Numbered from the stretch's first letter, positions 43,435-52,870 are shown. The stretch: DNA of 64,000 nucleotides from Tenacibaculum finnmarkense genomovar ulcerans (GCF_900239495.1 NZ_OENE01000004.1:189218-253217), one strand, 5' to 3'. Numbers and translations: made by a program. Notes: generated by a model from the sequence alone, not told the origin.

Positions 43435-44856
43435 ATGCAAGATCAATACTATAAAGAGGCAATTTCTGCCGAAATATTTCAATATATAAGCAAAGCAGCA
43501 GAACAATTACAGCTAGAAAGTTATGTAATTGGTGGCTTTGTTCGTGATTTTATTTTAGAACGAGGTACAGCAAAAGACATCGATGTGGTGGCTGTTGGTA
43601 GCGGTATTGAATTGGCTCAAAAAGTGGCTTCTTTACTACCTAATAAACCAAAAGTTCAAGTTTTTAAAACCTACGGAACCGCTATGTTGCGCTATAAAGA
43701 GGTTGAAATAGAATTTGTTGGCGCTCGTAAAGAATCTTATACCGAAGATAGCCGAAATCCAGAAGTAGAATCTGGTACTTTACAAGACGATCAAAATAGA
43801 CGAGATTTTACTATAAATGCATTAGCGTTAAGTTTAAATAAAGATACTTTTGGATTATTATTAGATCCTTTTGATGGTATTTCTGATTTAGAAGCTAAAA
43901 TAATAAAAACGCCGTTAGACCCTGACATTACCTATTCTGACGATCCGTTGCGTATGATGCGTGCCATTCGTTTTGCCTCTCAATTAAACTTTGTTATTGA
44001 GCAAGAATCGTTAAGTGCTATTGCTAAAAATGCAAAACGTATTGATATCATCACCAAAGAACGCATTATTGTTGAGTTAAATAAAATTTTAGCTTCGGAT
44101 AAGCCTTCTATTGGATTTTTATTGTTAGAAGAAACAGGTTTATTAGAACGTATCATTCCTGAATTAATCGCTTTAAAAGGCGTGGAAGAGGTTGAAGGAC
44201 AGAAGCATAAAGATAATTTTTATCATACTTTAGAAGTAGTTGATAATATTGCTAAAAATACCGAAGATGTTTGGTTACGTTGGTCGGCTTTATTGCACGA
44301 TATTGGAAAAGCTCCAACAAAACGTTATCATAAAAAACAAGGTTGGACATTTCATGCGCATGAATTTGTAGGCTCTAAAATGGTTTATAAATTATTCAAG
44401 CGATTAAAAATGCCCTTGAACAATAAAATGAAGTTTGTTCAAAAAATGGTCATGTTAAGCTCTCGCCCAATTGTGTTGGCTAGTGATGTTACCGATTCTG
44501 CCGTGCGTAGGTTGGTTTTTGATGCAGGCGATGATGTAGATTCATTAATGACGCTTTGCGAAGCTGATATTACCACAAAAAATCCTAAGAAATTTAGCCG
44601 TTATCATAAAAATTTCGAGCTTGTTCGTGAAAAAATTAAAGAAGTTGAAGAGCGCGATAAAGTGCGTAATTTTCAACCGCCAATTACTGGAGAGGAAATT
44701 ATGAAGGCGTTCAATTTAACACCTTGTAGAGAAATAGGTCAGATAAAAGAAGCGATAAAAGAAGCTATTTTAGAAGGTGAAATTCCGAACGAACATAAAG
44801 CTTGTTACGATTTTATGATATTAAAAGGAAAAAAGTTAGGCTTAGAAATAGCGTAG
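43435..44856 (+). CDS. CCA-adding enzyme-like tRNA nucleotidyltransferase with HD domain
   Basis: This protein is 473 aa long. The class II nucleotidyltransferase head has GGFVRDFILERGTAKDIDVVAVG with the DxD pair near residues 46-48, then RRDFTINALAL near 120. The RNA-binding helical region follows (DDPLRMMRAIRFA). An HD hydrolase domain lies near residues 275-290 (WSALLHDIGKAPT), and a short helical tail closes it. It adds or repairs the tRNA 3' CCA end. Specialised A- or CC-adding relatives look alike, so the exact specificity is open. A family A repeat follows. Confidence 0.9.
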   Translation: MQDQYYKEAISAEIFQYISKAAEQLQLESYVIGGFVRDFILERGTAKDIDVVAVGSGIELAQKVASLLPNKPKVQVFKTYGTAMLRYKEVEIEFVGARKESYTEDSRNPEVESGTLQDDQNRRDFTINALALSLNKDTFGLLLDPFDGISDLEAKIIKTPLDPDITYSDDPLRMMRAIRFASQLNFVIEQESLSAIAKNAKRIDIITKERIIVELNKILASDKPSIGFLLLEETGLLERIIPELIALKGVEEVEGQKHKDNFYHTLEVVDNIAKNTEDVWLRWSALLHDIGKAPTKRYHKKQGWTFHAHEFVGSKMVYKLFKRLKMPLNNKMKFVQKMVMLSSRPIVLASDVTDSAVRRLVFDAGDDVDSLMTLCEADITTKNPKKFSRYHKNFELVREKIKEVEERDKVRNFQPPITGEEIMKAFNLTPCREIGQIKEAIKEAILEGEIPNEHKACYDFMILKGKKLGLEIA

Positions 44857-44869
44857 TTTTACAATTTTT

Positions 44870-44933
44870 GTCAATTCGAGTGATTTTAATGACTAAAAGG
44901 AATTTGAAGGAAAAAAAATCACTCGAACTGACA
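44870..44933. repeat. Family A repeat, internally deleted copy A3
   Basis: This is a 64-bp version holding only the two outer arms (GTCAATTCGAGTGATTTTAATGA and an arm ending CACTCGAACTGACA). The inner ATCGAGAA arms and loop are missing. The arms themselves are as conserved as in the long copies. It lies between the convergent nucleotidyltransferase and exporter genes. Confidence 0.85.
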
Positions 44934-44960
44934 AGTTTATTTAGTTTTTAATAGGCTATA

Positions 44961-44996
44961 AAAAAAGGAACGTTTTATAAAACGTTCCTTTTTTTT
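44961..44996. terminator. Bidirectional terminator between convergent genes
   Basis: AAGGAACGTTTT and AAAACGTTCCTT form a perfect palindrome with A and T runs outside it. It can serve both the nucleotidyltransferase and the exporter transcripts. Confidence 0.9.
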
Positions 44997-45044
44997 GTAA
45001 TTATATTTAGTAAAAATAAATTTAGGATGGCCTTATCCGAAGTA

Positions 45045-46874
45045 TTACGTTAAAGATTGCATGGTAACCAATTTATAATACTCGCCTTTTTTAGCAAGTA
45101 ATTCGTCATGTTTACCTTGCTCAACAATTGCGCCTTTTTTCATTACAACAATTTTATCGGCATTTTGAATGGTCGATAATCTATGTGCAATAACTAAAGA
45201 AGTTCTATTTTGCATCATCTTCTCTAAAGCAACTTGCACTAATTGTTCAGACTCTGTGTCTAAAGCAGAAGTTGCTTCATCTAAAATCATAATTGGTGGA
45301 TTCTTTAAAACAGCTCTTGCAATAGATAAACGTTGTTTTTGCCCTCCAGAAAGTGTGTTTCCACTGTCACCAATATTTGTATTATATTTTTCTGGTAAAT
45401 TTTGAATAAATTCATCAGCATTTGCAATTTTTGCAGCTTCTAAAACAGCAGTGTCATTGGCATTTTGTGACCCTAACTTAAGATTGTTTGTAATAGTGTC
45501 ATTAAATAAAATAGAATCTTGTGAGACAATTCCCATCAAATTTCTTAAAGATTTTTTGGTGATGTCTCTAATATTGTCATCATCAATTACCACCTCTCCT
45601 TTGTTTACATCATAAAAACGAGTAATAAGGTTTGCTAAAGTAGATTTTCCACTCCCAGACTGCCCAACCAAAGCAACAGTTTCGCCTTTATTAATAGTTA
45701 ATGTAAAATCTTTTAAAACATAATCATCTTTATATTTAAAAGAAATGTTTTTAAATTCAATTTTATTTTTAAAGGTCTCTTTTATGGTTGCATTTGATTT
45801 GTCTTTAATAGTGTTTTCTGTATTTAAGACCGTCATAATTCTTTCTGCAGAAGCTTCACCTTTTTGGATATTATAAAATGTTGATGTTATTAATTTTATA
45901 GGGTTTAAAACGGTGTAAAATAATACAATATAACCAAAAAACTCATCTGGTTGTAGTGCACTTGTTTTAGATAGAACTTCGGTTCCTCCGTACCAAAGAA
46001 TGGCAATAATGGTTGCAGAACCTAAAAACTCACTCATAGGTGAAGCTAATGATTTCCTATGAAAAACACTTGTCGTTAATTGTTTAAAATTACTTGTAGA
46101 GTTATTGAATTTTGTTGCAATTACACTTTCAGCATTAAAACCCTTAATTATTCTTAAGCCGGTTAATGTTTCTTCAATAAAAGATAAAAAATTACCAGTT
46201 TCTTTTTGTGCTTTTGCTGAATTTGCTTTTAGTTTTTTACTTATAGATGATATTATAATACCAGAAACAGGTAGTAAAACAAAAACAAATAAGGTGAGTT
46301 TTAAACTCATAAAAAGCATGATAGAGATAGATATTATAACTGTTAAAGGTTCTCTAACAATGGTTTCTATTGATGATATAATAGAACCCTCTACCTCTTG
46401 TACATCAGAAGTCATACGTGCTATGATATCTCCTTTTCTTTTTTCGGAAAAATAAGAAATCGGTAACTCAACAATTTTATCGTAGAGTTTATCTCGTAGG
46501 TCTTTTACAATACCTGTTCTTAAAAAAGCAATAACATAAGACGCTAAATATCTAAATAAGTTTTTTAGAAAAAATAATGAAAGTGCTAATAAGCAAATAA
46601 ATACAAGTGTATTTATATCACCTTCTGTTTTTATTTTTTCTGATATAAAATGATAAAAACTATCTTTTAGAAAATCACCAATTTTACTAATACCTTCATA
46701 GTTTGGTTCATTTATAATTTTTTTATCAGTACCAAATAGAATCCCTAAAACAGGGATAAAAGCTAAAACTGATAGCACATTAAAAATTGCGTAAAGTATA
46801 TTAAATACAATATTTAGAACTGTAAATTTTCGATACTTTTTTTCATATTTTAATATATCTTTAAAATATCCCAT
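45045..46874 (-). CDS. MsbA-like ABC exporter (fused permease and ATPase)
   Basis: This protein is 609 aa long. Six transmembrane helices span residues 15-330. The ATPase domain follows, with Walker A GQSGSGKST near 402, signature LSGGQKQRLSIARA near 505, Walker B IMILDEATSALD and switch AHRLST. The type IV exporter layout resembles MsbA lipid flippases; peptide or drug export is an alternative. It overlaps the end of the phosphohexomutase gene by one base (TAATG), so translation is likely coupled. Confidence 0.9.
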   Translation of the reverse strand: MGYFKDILKYEKKYRKFTVLNIVFNILYAIFNVLSVLAFIPVLGILFGTDKKIINEPNYEGISKIGDFLKDSFYHFISEKIKTEGDINTLVFICLLALSLFFLKNLFRYLASYVIAFLRTGIVKDLRDKLYDKIVELPISYFSEKRKGDIIARMTSDVQEVEGSIISSIETIVREPLTVIISISIMLFMSLKLTLFVFVLLPVSGIIISSISKKLKANSAKAQKETGNFLSFIEETLTGLRIIKGFNAESVIATKFNNSTSNFKQLTTSVFHRKSLASPMSEFLGSATIIAILWYGGTEVLSKTSALQPDEFFGYIVLFYTVLNPIKLITSTFYNIQKGEASAERIMTVLNTENTIKDKSNATIKETFKNKIEFKNISFKYKDDYVLKDFTLTINKGETVALVGQSGSGKSTLANLITRFYDVNKGEVVIDDDNIRDITKKSLRNLMGIVSQDSILFNDTITNNLKLGSQNANDTAVLEAAKIANADEFIQNLPEKYNTNIGDSGNTLSGGQKQRLSIARAVLKNPPIMILDEATSALDTESEQLVQVALEKMMQNRTSLVIAHRLSTIQNADKIVVMKKGAIVEQGKHDELLAKKGEYYKLVTMQSLT

Positions 46875-48586
46875 TAATTTAGTTTCATTTCTTTAATAAT
46901 TCTTTGAATTTTTGCATCTAATGATGCTTCAATAGCTTCTGCATTTTTAACCGAATCTAATGCTGTTTTAATACTGAAATAAAACTTTATTTTAGGCTCT
47001 GTTCCACTTGGGCGAGCCGCTATTTTTGTTCCGTCGGTAGTTTGATAAATTAATACATTCGATTTTGGAATATCCATAAGTATTTCTTGGCCAGTAATTA
47101 GATTTTTTCTAATTGAAGTTTGATAATCATATAAGAATTCCACTTTGGCACCGTCCATTTCGGTAAAAGGATTACTACGTAAATCAGCCATCATTTGCTT
47201 GATTTGCTGCGCACCGTCCATTCCTTTTTTAACAATAGCAATTAAATGCTCTTTGTAAAAATGATGACGGGTGTATAAGTTTAATAATTCTTGATAAAAA
47301 GAACTGTTATTTGCTTTTGCATCCGCCGCAATTTCACAAGCTAATAAAGCCGCTGTTACAGCATCTTTATCTCGCACAAAACTACCCACCATATACCCAA
47401 AACTTTCTTCTCCACCGCCAATAAAATCAAGCTCAGGGAAGTCTTTAATCATTTTAGCAATCCATTTAAAACCCGTTAAACCAACCTTGGTTTCCACGCC
47501 GTACGAACTCGCTATTTCATTAACTAAATTGGTCGAAACAATCGTAGAACCTACAAATTGTTTCCCGTTTAGCTTACTATTATTTTTCCAATCGTTAATT
47601 AAAAAATCGGTCATCATACTCATGGTCTGATTTCCGTTTAATAATTTCATATTTCCTTCTAAATCACGCACAGCGATACCAATTCTATCCGAATCAGGAT
47701 CAGTTCCTAAAACAATATCAGCAGCTACTTTATTGGCTAAATTAACAGCCATTTTTAAAGCTTCAGGCTCTTCAGGGTTTGGCGATTTTACCGTTGGAAA
47801 ACTTCCATCTGGCTGGGCTTGTTCCTCCACAATATGAACTTGTGTATAACCAGCACGTTTTAAAACTTCAGGAATTAATTTAATTGCCGTTCCGTGTAAA
47901 TTGGTAAAAACAATTTTTAAATCTTTACGATTTTTTACATCAAAAGTTCCATTTTTAATCGATGCTTGCCAAAAAGCTTCATCAATTTCACTTCCGATAC
48001 TCGAAATTAATTCTTCATTTGCTTTAAAATTAACATCCGTAAAAGCTAATGAATTTACTTCATTTATAATTGCCGTATCTTGTGGTGGCACAATTTGTCC
48101 TCCGTCAGACCAATATACTTTGTATCCATTATATTCTGGCGGATTATGAGAAGCTGTTAAAACAATACCAACATCACAACCTAAATGATTTACCGCAAAC
48201 GATAATTCAGGCGTAGGGCGTAGGTCTTCAAAAAGAAAAACCTTGATGTTATTTGCCGAAAACACATCGGCAACTACTTTTGCTAACCATTTACTATCAT
48301 GACGACAGTCATAACCAATAGCAACTTTTAATTCTTTCTTTGGATGTATTTGATGTAAGTAATTACTTAAACCTTGTGTTGCTTTTCCTAAAGTATATTT
48401 GTTAATTCTGTTGGTTCCTGCGCCTACAATTCCACGCATTCCGCCTGTACCGAATTCTAAATTTTTATAAAACCGATCGGCTAAATCATCCGATTTTTCG
48501 CTTATTAATTGTTCAATTTCATTTCTAGTAGCTGAATCAAACGATTCAGAAAGCCATAATTTAGCTTTATTTAAGATCTCTTCCAT
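46874..48586 (-). CDS. Phospho-sugar mutase (phosphoglucomutase/phosphomannomutase)
   Basis: This protein is 570 aa long and belongs to the alpha-D-phosphohexomutase superfamily. The four domain landmarks are visible: the phosphoserine loop LTASHNPPEYNGYK with Ser146, the metal loop GTDPDSDRIG near 295, the sugar-binding GGGEESFGY near 393, and the phosphate-binding RPSGTEPKIKFY near 520. The length and PEYNGYK variant match the PGM2-like group. It interconverts hexose 1- and 6-phosphates. It is in one unit with the MsbA-like exporter and perhaps the upstream GT2 gene. Confidence 0.92.
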   Translation of the reverse strand: MEEILNKAKLWLSESFDSATRNEIEQLISEKSDDLADRFYKNLEFGTGGMRGIVGAGTNRINKYTLGKATQGLSNYLHQIHPKKELKVAIGYDCRHDSKWLAKVVADVFSANNIKVFLFEDLRPTPELSFAVNHLGCDVGIVLTASHNPPEYNGYKVYWSDGGQIVPPQDTAIINEVNSLAFTDVNFKANEELISSIGSEIDEAFWQASIKNGTFDVKNRKDLKIVFTNLHGTAIKLIPEVLKRAGYTQVHIVEEQAQPDGSFPTVKSPNPEEPEALKMAVNLANKVAADIVLGTDPDSDRIGIAVRDLEGNMKLLNGNQTMSMMTDFLINDWKNNSKLNGKQFVGSTIVSTNLVNEIASSYGVETKVGLTGFKWIAKMIKDFPELDFIGGGEESFGYMVGSFVRDKDAVTAALLACEIAADAKANNSSFYQELLNLYTRHHFYKEHLIAIVKKGMDGAQQIKQMMADLRSNPFTEMDGAKVEFLYDYQTSIRKNLITGQEILMDIPKSNVLIYQTTDGTKIAARPSGTEPKIKFYFSIKTALDSVKNAEAIEASLDAKIQRIIKEMKLN

Positions 48587-48615
48587 AATATATAAGTAAC
48601 GTAAAGGTGCGTGTA

Positions 48616-49572
48616 TTAAAAATTCAGTTTTTCTTTAATTTTGTAGTGTTTTTGCTGCGGATTACTTTTAATAATCAATTCTCCTAAAAATCCTGCTAAA
48701 AATAAGAGCGTTCCTAATATCATAGAAGTTAAAGCGATAAAAAACCAAGGGTTATCAGTAATTAAAATAGCTTTTATACCTGCAAATAAATGATAGATTT
48801 TCATAGAACCGATAAAAAATGCCGATAAAAACCCAAAGAAAAACATCAATGTTCCCCAAAGCCCAAAAATATGCATCGGACGTTTCCCGAATTTTGATAA
48901 AAAGGAAATGGTAATTAGATCAAGAAAACCATTCACAAACCGATCCATCCCGAATTTGGTAACCCCGTATTTTCGTGCCTGATGCTGTACTATTTTTTCA
49001 CCAATATTATTAAAACCTTCATTTTTTGCTAAAACAGGAATGTAACGGTGCATTTCTCCGCTAACTTTTACGGTTTTAATAACCTCATTTTTGTAGGCTT
49101 TTAATCCGCAGTTAAAATCGTTTAATTGTAATCCTGATGTTTTTCGAGCTGCCCAATTAAATAATTTAGACGGAATATTTTTGGTAAGAACATTGTCGTA
49201 TCGTTTCTTTTTCCATCCTGAAACTAAATCGAAATTTTGACTTGTTATCATTTCATACAAACCAGGAATTTCGTCGGGGCTGTCTTGCAAGTCGGCATCC
49301 ATAGTAATAACAACGTTTCCTTTTGCCAAACCAAAACCAGCGTCTAAAGCTTGCGATTTTCCGTAATTTTTTTGAAAACGAATTCCTTTTACGGCATTAT
49401 TTTCTTCGGATAATTGCTCAATTACCTGCCAAGAAGTATCGGTACTGCCATCATCAATAAAAATAATTTCATATAAATAAGTATTGGATTGTATAATTTT
49501 AGCAATCCAATTGTGTAATTCTAGTAAAGATTCTTCTTCATTAAGAAGTGGTATAACTACCGATATATCCAT
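48616..49572 (-). CDS. Membrane-bound glycosyltransferase family 2 (DPM1/ArnC-like)
   Basis: This protein is 318 aa long from the ATG at 49572; a TTG start 15 nt earlier is less likely. The GT-A domain has VVIPLLNEEESL, FIDDGSTDTSWQ and the metal motif DADLQDSPDE near residue 90. Two transmembrane helices lie near 230-260 and 270-300. Such enzymes transfer a sugar to polyprenyl phosphate at the inner membrane. The gene is 29 nt upstream of the phosphohexomutase, which could supply its sugar phosphate precursor. Confidence 0.9.
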   Translation of the reverse strand: MDISVVIPLLNEEESLLELHNWIAKIIQSNTYLYEIIFIDDGSTDTSWQVIEQLSEENNAVKGIRFQKNYGKSQALDAGFGLAKGNVVITMDADLQDSPDEIPGLYEMITSQNFDLVSGWKKKRYDNVLTKNIPSKLFNWAARKTSGLQLNDFNCGLKAYKNEVIKTVKVSGEMHRYIPVLAKNEGFNNIGEKIVQHQARKYGVTKFGMDRFVNGFLDLITISFLSKFGKRPMHIFGLWGTLMFFFGFLSAFFIGSMKIYHLFAGIKAILITDNPWFFIALTSMILGTLLFLAGFLGELIIKSNPQQKHYKIKEKLNF

Positions 49573-49679
49573 GTTTTTTTGATACAAATTAGTGCAAATT
49601 TAAAAAAGGTAAAGTTACAAAGTCTTTCGAATATTTGGAGTATTTCGAAAATTTTATAACCTACCTTTTTTAATGATTA

Positions 49680-50201
49680 TTAATATTGATCTTCAGGAGT
49701 ATGTTTCATAATAGCTCCGCCAATTGCAGAAAATATAAATCCGAAGAAAGCAGATATAACTATTGAAACAGGAATTGTAATTCCTGGACCACTAAATTGT
49801 TTTGCTATTGCTGCCGATTTTTCAACCTCTTGATCATTTAAACCAGCGTCAAACCAAGCTTGTTTTTGAATTTCCATAACTTGTTCTTGAAAATCAGGTT
49901 GTATAAGATTCGTAAAAATCAACGTATATACAGCGCTAATAACTGCGCTAACTACTGCAATTCCTACACCTACTTTTAATGCTTCTCCAAAACTTAAAAA
50001 ACCACTGTTAGTTGTTTTGAATTTTTTTATCCCTAAAATAATGAATGAAATCATGGCTACAATACCCACAATACCAATAATAGAACTTGATGCGATTAGG
50101 CTACCTGCTGCATAAAATATCAAGTGAATAAAAATACCTAGAAGCCCTAAGTATAGTCCATAATTTAAAATAATACTTTTACTGTTTACTTGATTTTCCA
50201 T
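49680..50201 (-). CDS. DUF4199 domain-containing membrane protein
   Basis: This protein is 173 aa long with four predicted transmembrane helices at about residues 12-32, 36-55, 72-95 and 140-162. The pattern GFLSFGEALKVGVGIAVVSAVIS after the second helix is typical of DUF4199. The loop between the third and fourth helices is charged. The family is common next to GT2 genes in flavobacteria, as here. No function is known. Confidence 0.85.
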   Translation of the reverse strand: MENQVNSKSIILNYGLYLGLLGIFIHLIFYAAGSLIASSSIIGIVGIVAMISFIILGIKKFKTTNSGFLSFGEALKVGVGIAVVSAVISAVYTLIFTNLIQPDFQEQVMEIQKQAWFDAGLNDQEVEKSAAIAKQFSGPGITIPVSIVISAFFGFIFSAIGGAIMKHTPEDQY

Positions 50202-50331
50202 TGTATGAATTTGGTTGGTTGTACAAATATATTATTTTGTTTTCGATTCTAAATTATTATAAAAAAGTTTCTAAACAATGTATTAGTAGTCAGGTGGTTA
50301 AAAATGTTACAAAAAAAAAGCTATTTTTTTC

Positions 50332-50362
50332 ATTGTCAATTTAAAAAAAGGATGTAAATTTG
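50332..50362 (+). promoter_or_regulatory. Promoter of the SRP RNA gene
   Basis: TAAATTTG at 50355-50362 fits the -7 consensus TAnnTTTG exactly, and ATTG at 50332-50335 serves as the -33 box with a 19-nt spacer. The predicted start of transcription then coincides with the 5' end of the SRP RNA stem. Confidence 0.75.
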
Positions 50363-50365
50363 CCT

Positions 50366-50461
50366 CGGCAAGTCCTACACAACTAGCTCCCTTTGAATCC
50401 CCCAGGGCGGGAACGCAGCAAGGGTATTAGGTTGTAGCAGTGTGATGTAGGTAGCTTGCCA
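50366..50461 (+). ncRNA. ffs: Small bacterial signal recognition particle RNA (4.5S RNA)
   Basis: The conserved apical domain of SRP RNA is directly visible near 50400-50425, with CAGGGCGGGAACGCAGCA and the GGGAACGCAGCAAGGG pattern containing the Ffh-binding symmetric and asymmetric loops and tetraloop. The ends GGCAAG and CTTGCC close the long stem, with TCCTAC and GTAGG extending it. The total length is about 96 nt. It acts with Ffh in co-translational membrane targeting. A run of eight T residues follows at 50463, as terminator. Confidence 0.95.
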
Positions 50462-50549
50462 TTTTTTTTGTCTTCTATTTTCGTTTTATTTTTCTTTTAA
50501 ATATCCTTTTTTATTTCATCTAAATTATTTATCTAAATTTTATTTTCTT

Positions 50550-50623
50550 GTCAATTCGATTAAATTTATATAAAAGTTCTCGATACAATTTTTTTGAAGG
50601 AAAAAAATCACTCGAACTGACAG
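50550..50623. repeat. Family A repeat, asymmetric copy A4
   Basis: The left arm is reduced to GTCAATTCGA. The right half is complete, with AAAGTTCTCGATACAATTTT and then ATCACTCGAACTGACAG. It lies between the SRP RNA gene and the convergent xerD gene, whose stop codon is 10 nt away. Apart from this and the SRP RNA with its promoter, the 50202-50633 gap holds no gene I can support. Confidence 0.83.
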
Positions 50624-50633
50624 TTTTAAATTT

Positions 50634-51551
50634 TTATTGGTCATTAATATTAATCGCGCTTCTTGGGTGATGTAAATTAACAACTTCTTTTAAATAGCTC
50701 GTATCTAAATGCACGTAAATTTCGGTGGTTGTAATACTTTCGTGCCCTAATAATTGCTGAATAACACGTAAATCTGCTCCGTTTTTTAATAAATAAGTTG
50801 CAAAAGAATGACGCAAGGTATGCGGACCAATACTTTTTTTAAGATTTGTTTTAATGGCTAATTCTTTCAAAATAATAAAGATCATTTGACGGCTTAATCG
50901 GCTTCCGCGTCTGTTTAAAAAAATAATATCTTCTTCTTTTTCCTTCGGAGTTATCGCAGGGCGAATATCATCTATATAAAAATTTAAACGGTCAATAGTT
51001 GTACTGTGAATGGGTACAAATCGGTATTTATTTCCTTTTCCTAATACCCGAATATAACCTTCGTTAAAAAATAAATCGGAAAGTTGCAAATTAATTAATT
51101 CACTAACTCGCAAACCGCAGCTAAAAATGGTTTCAATAATCGTTTTGTTGCGTTCGCCCTGGGGATGACTCAAATCAATGACGTTAATTAAATTGTCAAT
51201 TTCTTCTTTTTCGAGGGTATCTGGTAATTTTCGAATGGTATTTGGGCTTTCAATTAAATCTGTAGGATTGTCTTTTCGATAATCTTCAAAAACTAAATAA
51301 TCAAAAAAACTGCGCAAGCCTGAAATTAACCGTGCTTTACTTCGTGGGTTTAATTTTTGACTAATATCGTACATAAATTGCTCAATTATTTCCGAAGTAA
51401 TATTAATCGGAGAAATTGGCGTGTTCAGCGTATCAATAAATAAAATTAGTTTTTTAATATCTCTTGAATAGCTTTCGATGGAGTTTTTTGCAAGTCCTTT
51501 TTCTATTTTTAAGAAGTTTGTATAATCTGAAATAGCTTGTTTCCAATTCAT
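50634..51551 (-). CDS. xerD: Tyrosine recombinase XerD/XerC type
   Basis: This protein is 305 aa long. A SAM-like N-terminal DNA-binding domain (about 1-95) is followed by the catalytic domain. Visible catalytic residues are the Arg in SCGLRVSELINL near 147, the Lys in GKGNKYR, HTLRHSF near 246-249, the His of LLGHES, and the nucleophile Tyr in TTTEIYVH near 281. Full length and lack of phage genes nearby indicate chromosomal dimer resolution and not an integrase. Whether it is XerC or XerD cannot be settled without comparison. Confidence 0.9.
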   Translation of the reverse strand: MNWKQAISDYTNFLKIEKGLAKNSIESYSRDIKKLILFIDTLNTPISPINITSEIIEQFMYDISQKLNPRSKARLISGLRSFFDYLVFEDYRKDNPTDLIESPNTIRKLPDTLEKEEIDNLINVIDLSHPQGERNKTIIETIFSCGLRVSELINLQLSDLFFNEGYIRVLGKGNKYRFVPIHSTTIDRLNFYIDDIRPAITPKEKEEDIIFLNRRGSRLSRQMIFIILKELAIKTNLKKSIGPHTLRHSFATYLLKNGADLRVIQQLLGHESITTTEIYVHLDTSYLKEVVNLHHPRSAININDQ

Positions 51552-51606
51552 TGTATATAAGATTGGTTATTTTTTAAAAAAAACGTTTTAATAAGATAAT
51601 AAAAAG

Positions 51607-51614
51607 TAAATTTG
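51607..51614 (+). promoter_or_regulatory. Candidate -7 element of the first beta-barrel gene
   Basis: TAAATTTG matches TAnnTTTG, 32 nt before the ATG. The palindrome GTTTGACAAAC begins at its last base, so a short hairpin would form near the 5' end of the mRNA. No -33 box is clear. Confidence 0.45.
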
Positions 51615-51646
51615 TTTGACAAACTTATCAATAAAAAATTAAAATT

Positions 51647-52120
51647 ATGAAAAAAGTATTATTAATGATTGCTATTGTTGCTGCAGGTTTTACAGCAAAT
51701 GCACAAGAATCAGAATTAAATGTTGGTGGTACTATTGGTATTCCTTCAGGAGATTCAGAAGCTGATGTAACAGGAGCTATTGAGGTAAACTATTTATTTA
51801 AAGTTTCAGAAGAATTAAAAGTAGGTGGGGCTATTTCTCACATACATTTCTTAGGGGATGGCGCAGATGCCGCTTTTTTACCAATAGCAGCAGCAGGTCG
51901 TTTTACGGTATCTGAAAAGTTTTCTTTAGGATTAGATATGGGATATGGAATAGGAGTTAGACCATCTGAAAATACTGAAAGTGGTTTTTACTACAGACCA
52001 ATGGTTGGTTATAAAGTAACAAACGCAATTACAGCTCATGTTGATTATGCAGCAGTTGTTCTTGATCAAACAACACTTTCTTCTTTTGGAATTGGAGCAA
52101 CATATTCTTTTTCTTTATAG
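51647..52120 (+). CDS. Outer-membrane beta-barrel protein, first of a sister pair
   Basis: This protein is 157 aa long. A signal peptide occupies residues 1-19 with the cut after ANA (GFTANAQ). About eight amphipathic beta-strands and a C-terminal aromatic strand (GIGATYSFSL) indicate a small OmpX/OmpW-like barrel. The signal peptide matches that of the next gene nearly residue for residue, while the barrels differ. It is transcribed alone, with its own promoter-like box and a strong terminator. Confidence 0.8.
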   Translation: MKKVLLMIAIVAAGFTANAQESELNVGGTIGIPSGDSEADVTGAIEVNYLFKVSEELKVGGAISHIHFLGDGADAAFLPIAAAGRFTVSEKFSLGLDMGYGIGVRPSENTESGFYYRPMVGYKVTNAITAHVDYAAVVLDQTTLSSFGIGATYSFSL

Positions 52121-52147
52121 AAAATAGAGAATTAAAATTTATATAAG

Positions 52148-52178
52148 AAGTGCTGTTATTTATAACAGCACTTTTTTT
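52148..52178 (+). terminator. Terminator after the first beta-barrel gene
   Basis: AAGTGCTGTTAT pairs with ATAACAGCACTT around a 2-nt apex and is followed by a T run. Confidence 0.9.
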
Positions 52179-52241
52179 ATGCTTAAATCGGATATACTTC
52201 ATTTTTAGTTCGTTAAGTTTTTTTATGTCTAAAAATAATAA

Positions 52242-52249
52242 TATGTTTG
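52242..52249 (+). promoter_or_regulatory. Candidate -7 element of the second beta-barrel gene
   Basis: TATGTTTG matches TAnnTTTG, 26 nt before the ATG at 52276. It gives the second barrel gene its own transcript, separate from the first. Confidence 0.45.
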
Positions 52250-52275
52250 TTAGATAATTTTTTTTAAAAAAAAAC

Positions 52276-52854
52276 ATGAAAAAAGTACTATTAACAATTG
52301 CAATTGTTGCTGCAGGTTTTACAGCAAATGCACAAAATAAAAATGAAGTTAAAGGAGGTTTTGCACAAGAAGATATTTATGTTTCGGGTAGTGTAGGTTA
52401 TAGTAAAATGTCAGGAGCTGGAGATGCAAGTATTTATACTTTTTCTCCATCGGTTGGTTATTTTGTTTCTGAAAATATAGCTTTAGAGTTAGGTTTAGCG
52501 ATTAGTGGTTCTGAAAATGGAGCTGCTGAATCAACTGCTTTTGGAGTTAAGGCAGGAGCAGATTATTTCTTTACTCCTAAAAATGATTTTTCTTTTGTTG
52601 TTGGGGCAGGCTTAGGATACACTACTTATAAAACAGAAACGGCAGGTATTGAAGGGCCTGATAGAAATACTTTTAGTCTTGATGTTTCTCCTGGGATTAA
52701 CTATTTTGTATCTAAGTCGATAGCGTTAAAAGCTTCAGTTGGAGCTCTATCTTATAGCAGTTCAAAGGTAGATACGGGTACTAAATCAGTTAATTCATTT
52801 GGTTTAAACTTAAATTTATCTAATGTGAATTTTGGATTAACGTATAAGTTCTAA
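52276..52854 (+). CDS. Outer-membrane beta-barrel protein, second of a sister pair
   Basis: This protein is 192 aa long. The signal peptide (residues 1-19, ANAQ site) differs from the previous gene's by one residue (Thr7 for Met7). The mature part is a porin-like OMP_b-brl barrel with strand pairs such as YVSGSVGYSKMSG, PSVGYFVSENIALELGLAIS and the final NVNFGLTYKF. Ligand unknown. The shared leader suggests a local duplication followed by barrel divergence. Confidence 0.82.
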   Translation: MKKVLLTIAIVAAGFTANAQNKNEVKGGFAQEDIYVSGSVGYSKMSGAGDASIYTFSPSVGYFVSENIALELGLAISGSENGAAESTAFGVKAGADYFFTPKNDFSFVVGAGLGYTTYKTETAGIEGPDRNTFSLDVSPGINYFVSKSIALKASVGALSYSSSKVDTGTKSVNSFGLNLNLSNVNFGLTYKF

Positions 52855-52870
52855 TAAAATTTTATACTAT

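Noticed and set aside
50634..51551. Phage-type integrase or integrative element
   Set aside because: The recombinase is a full-length Xer protein with no phage genes, attachment-site duplication or tRNA nearby.
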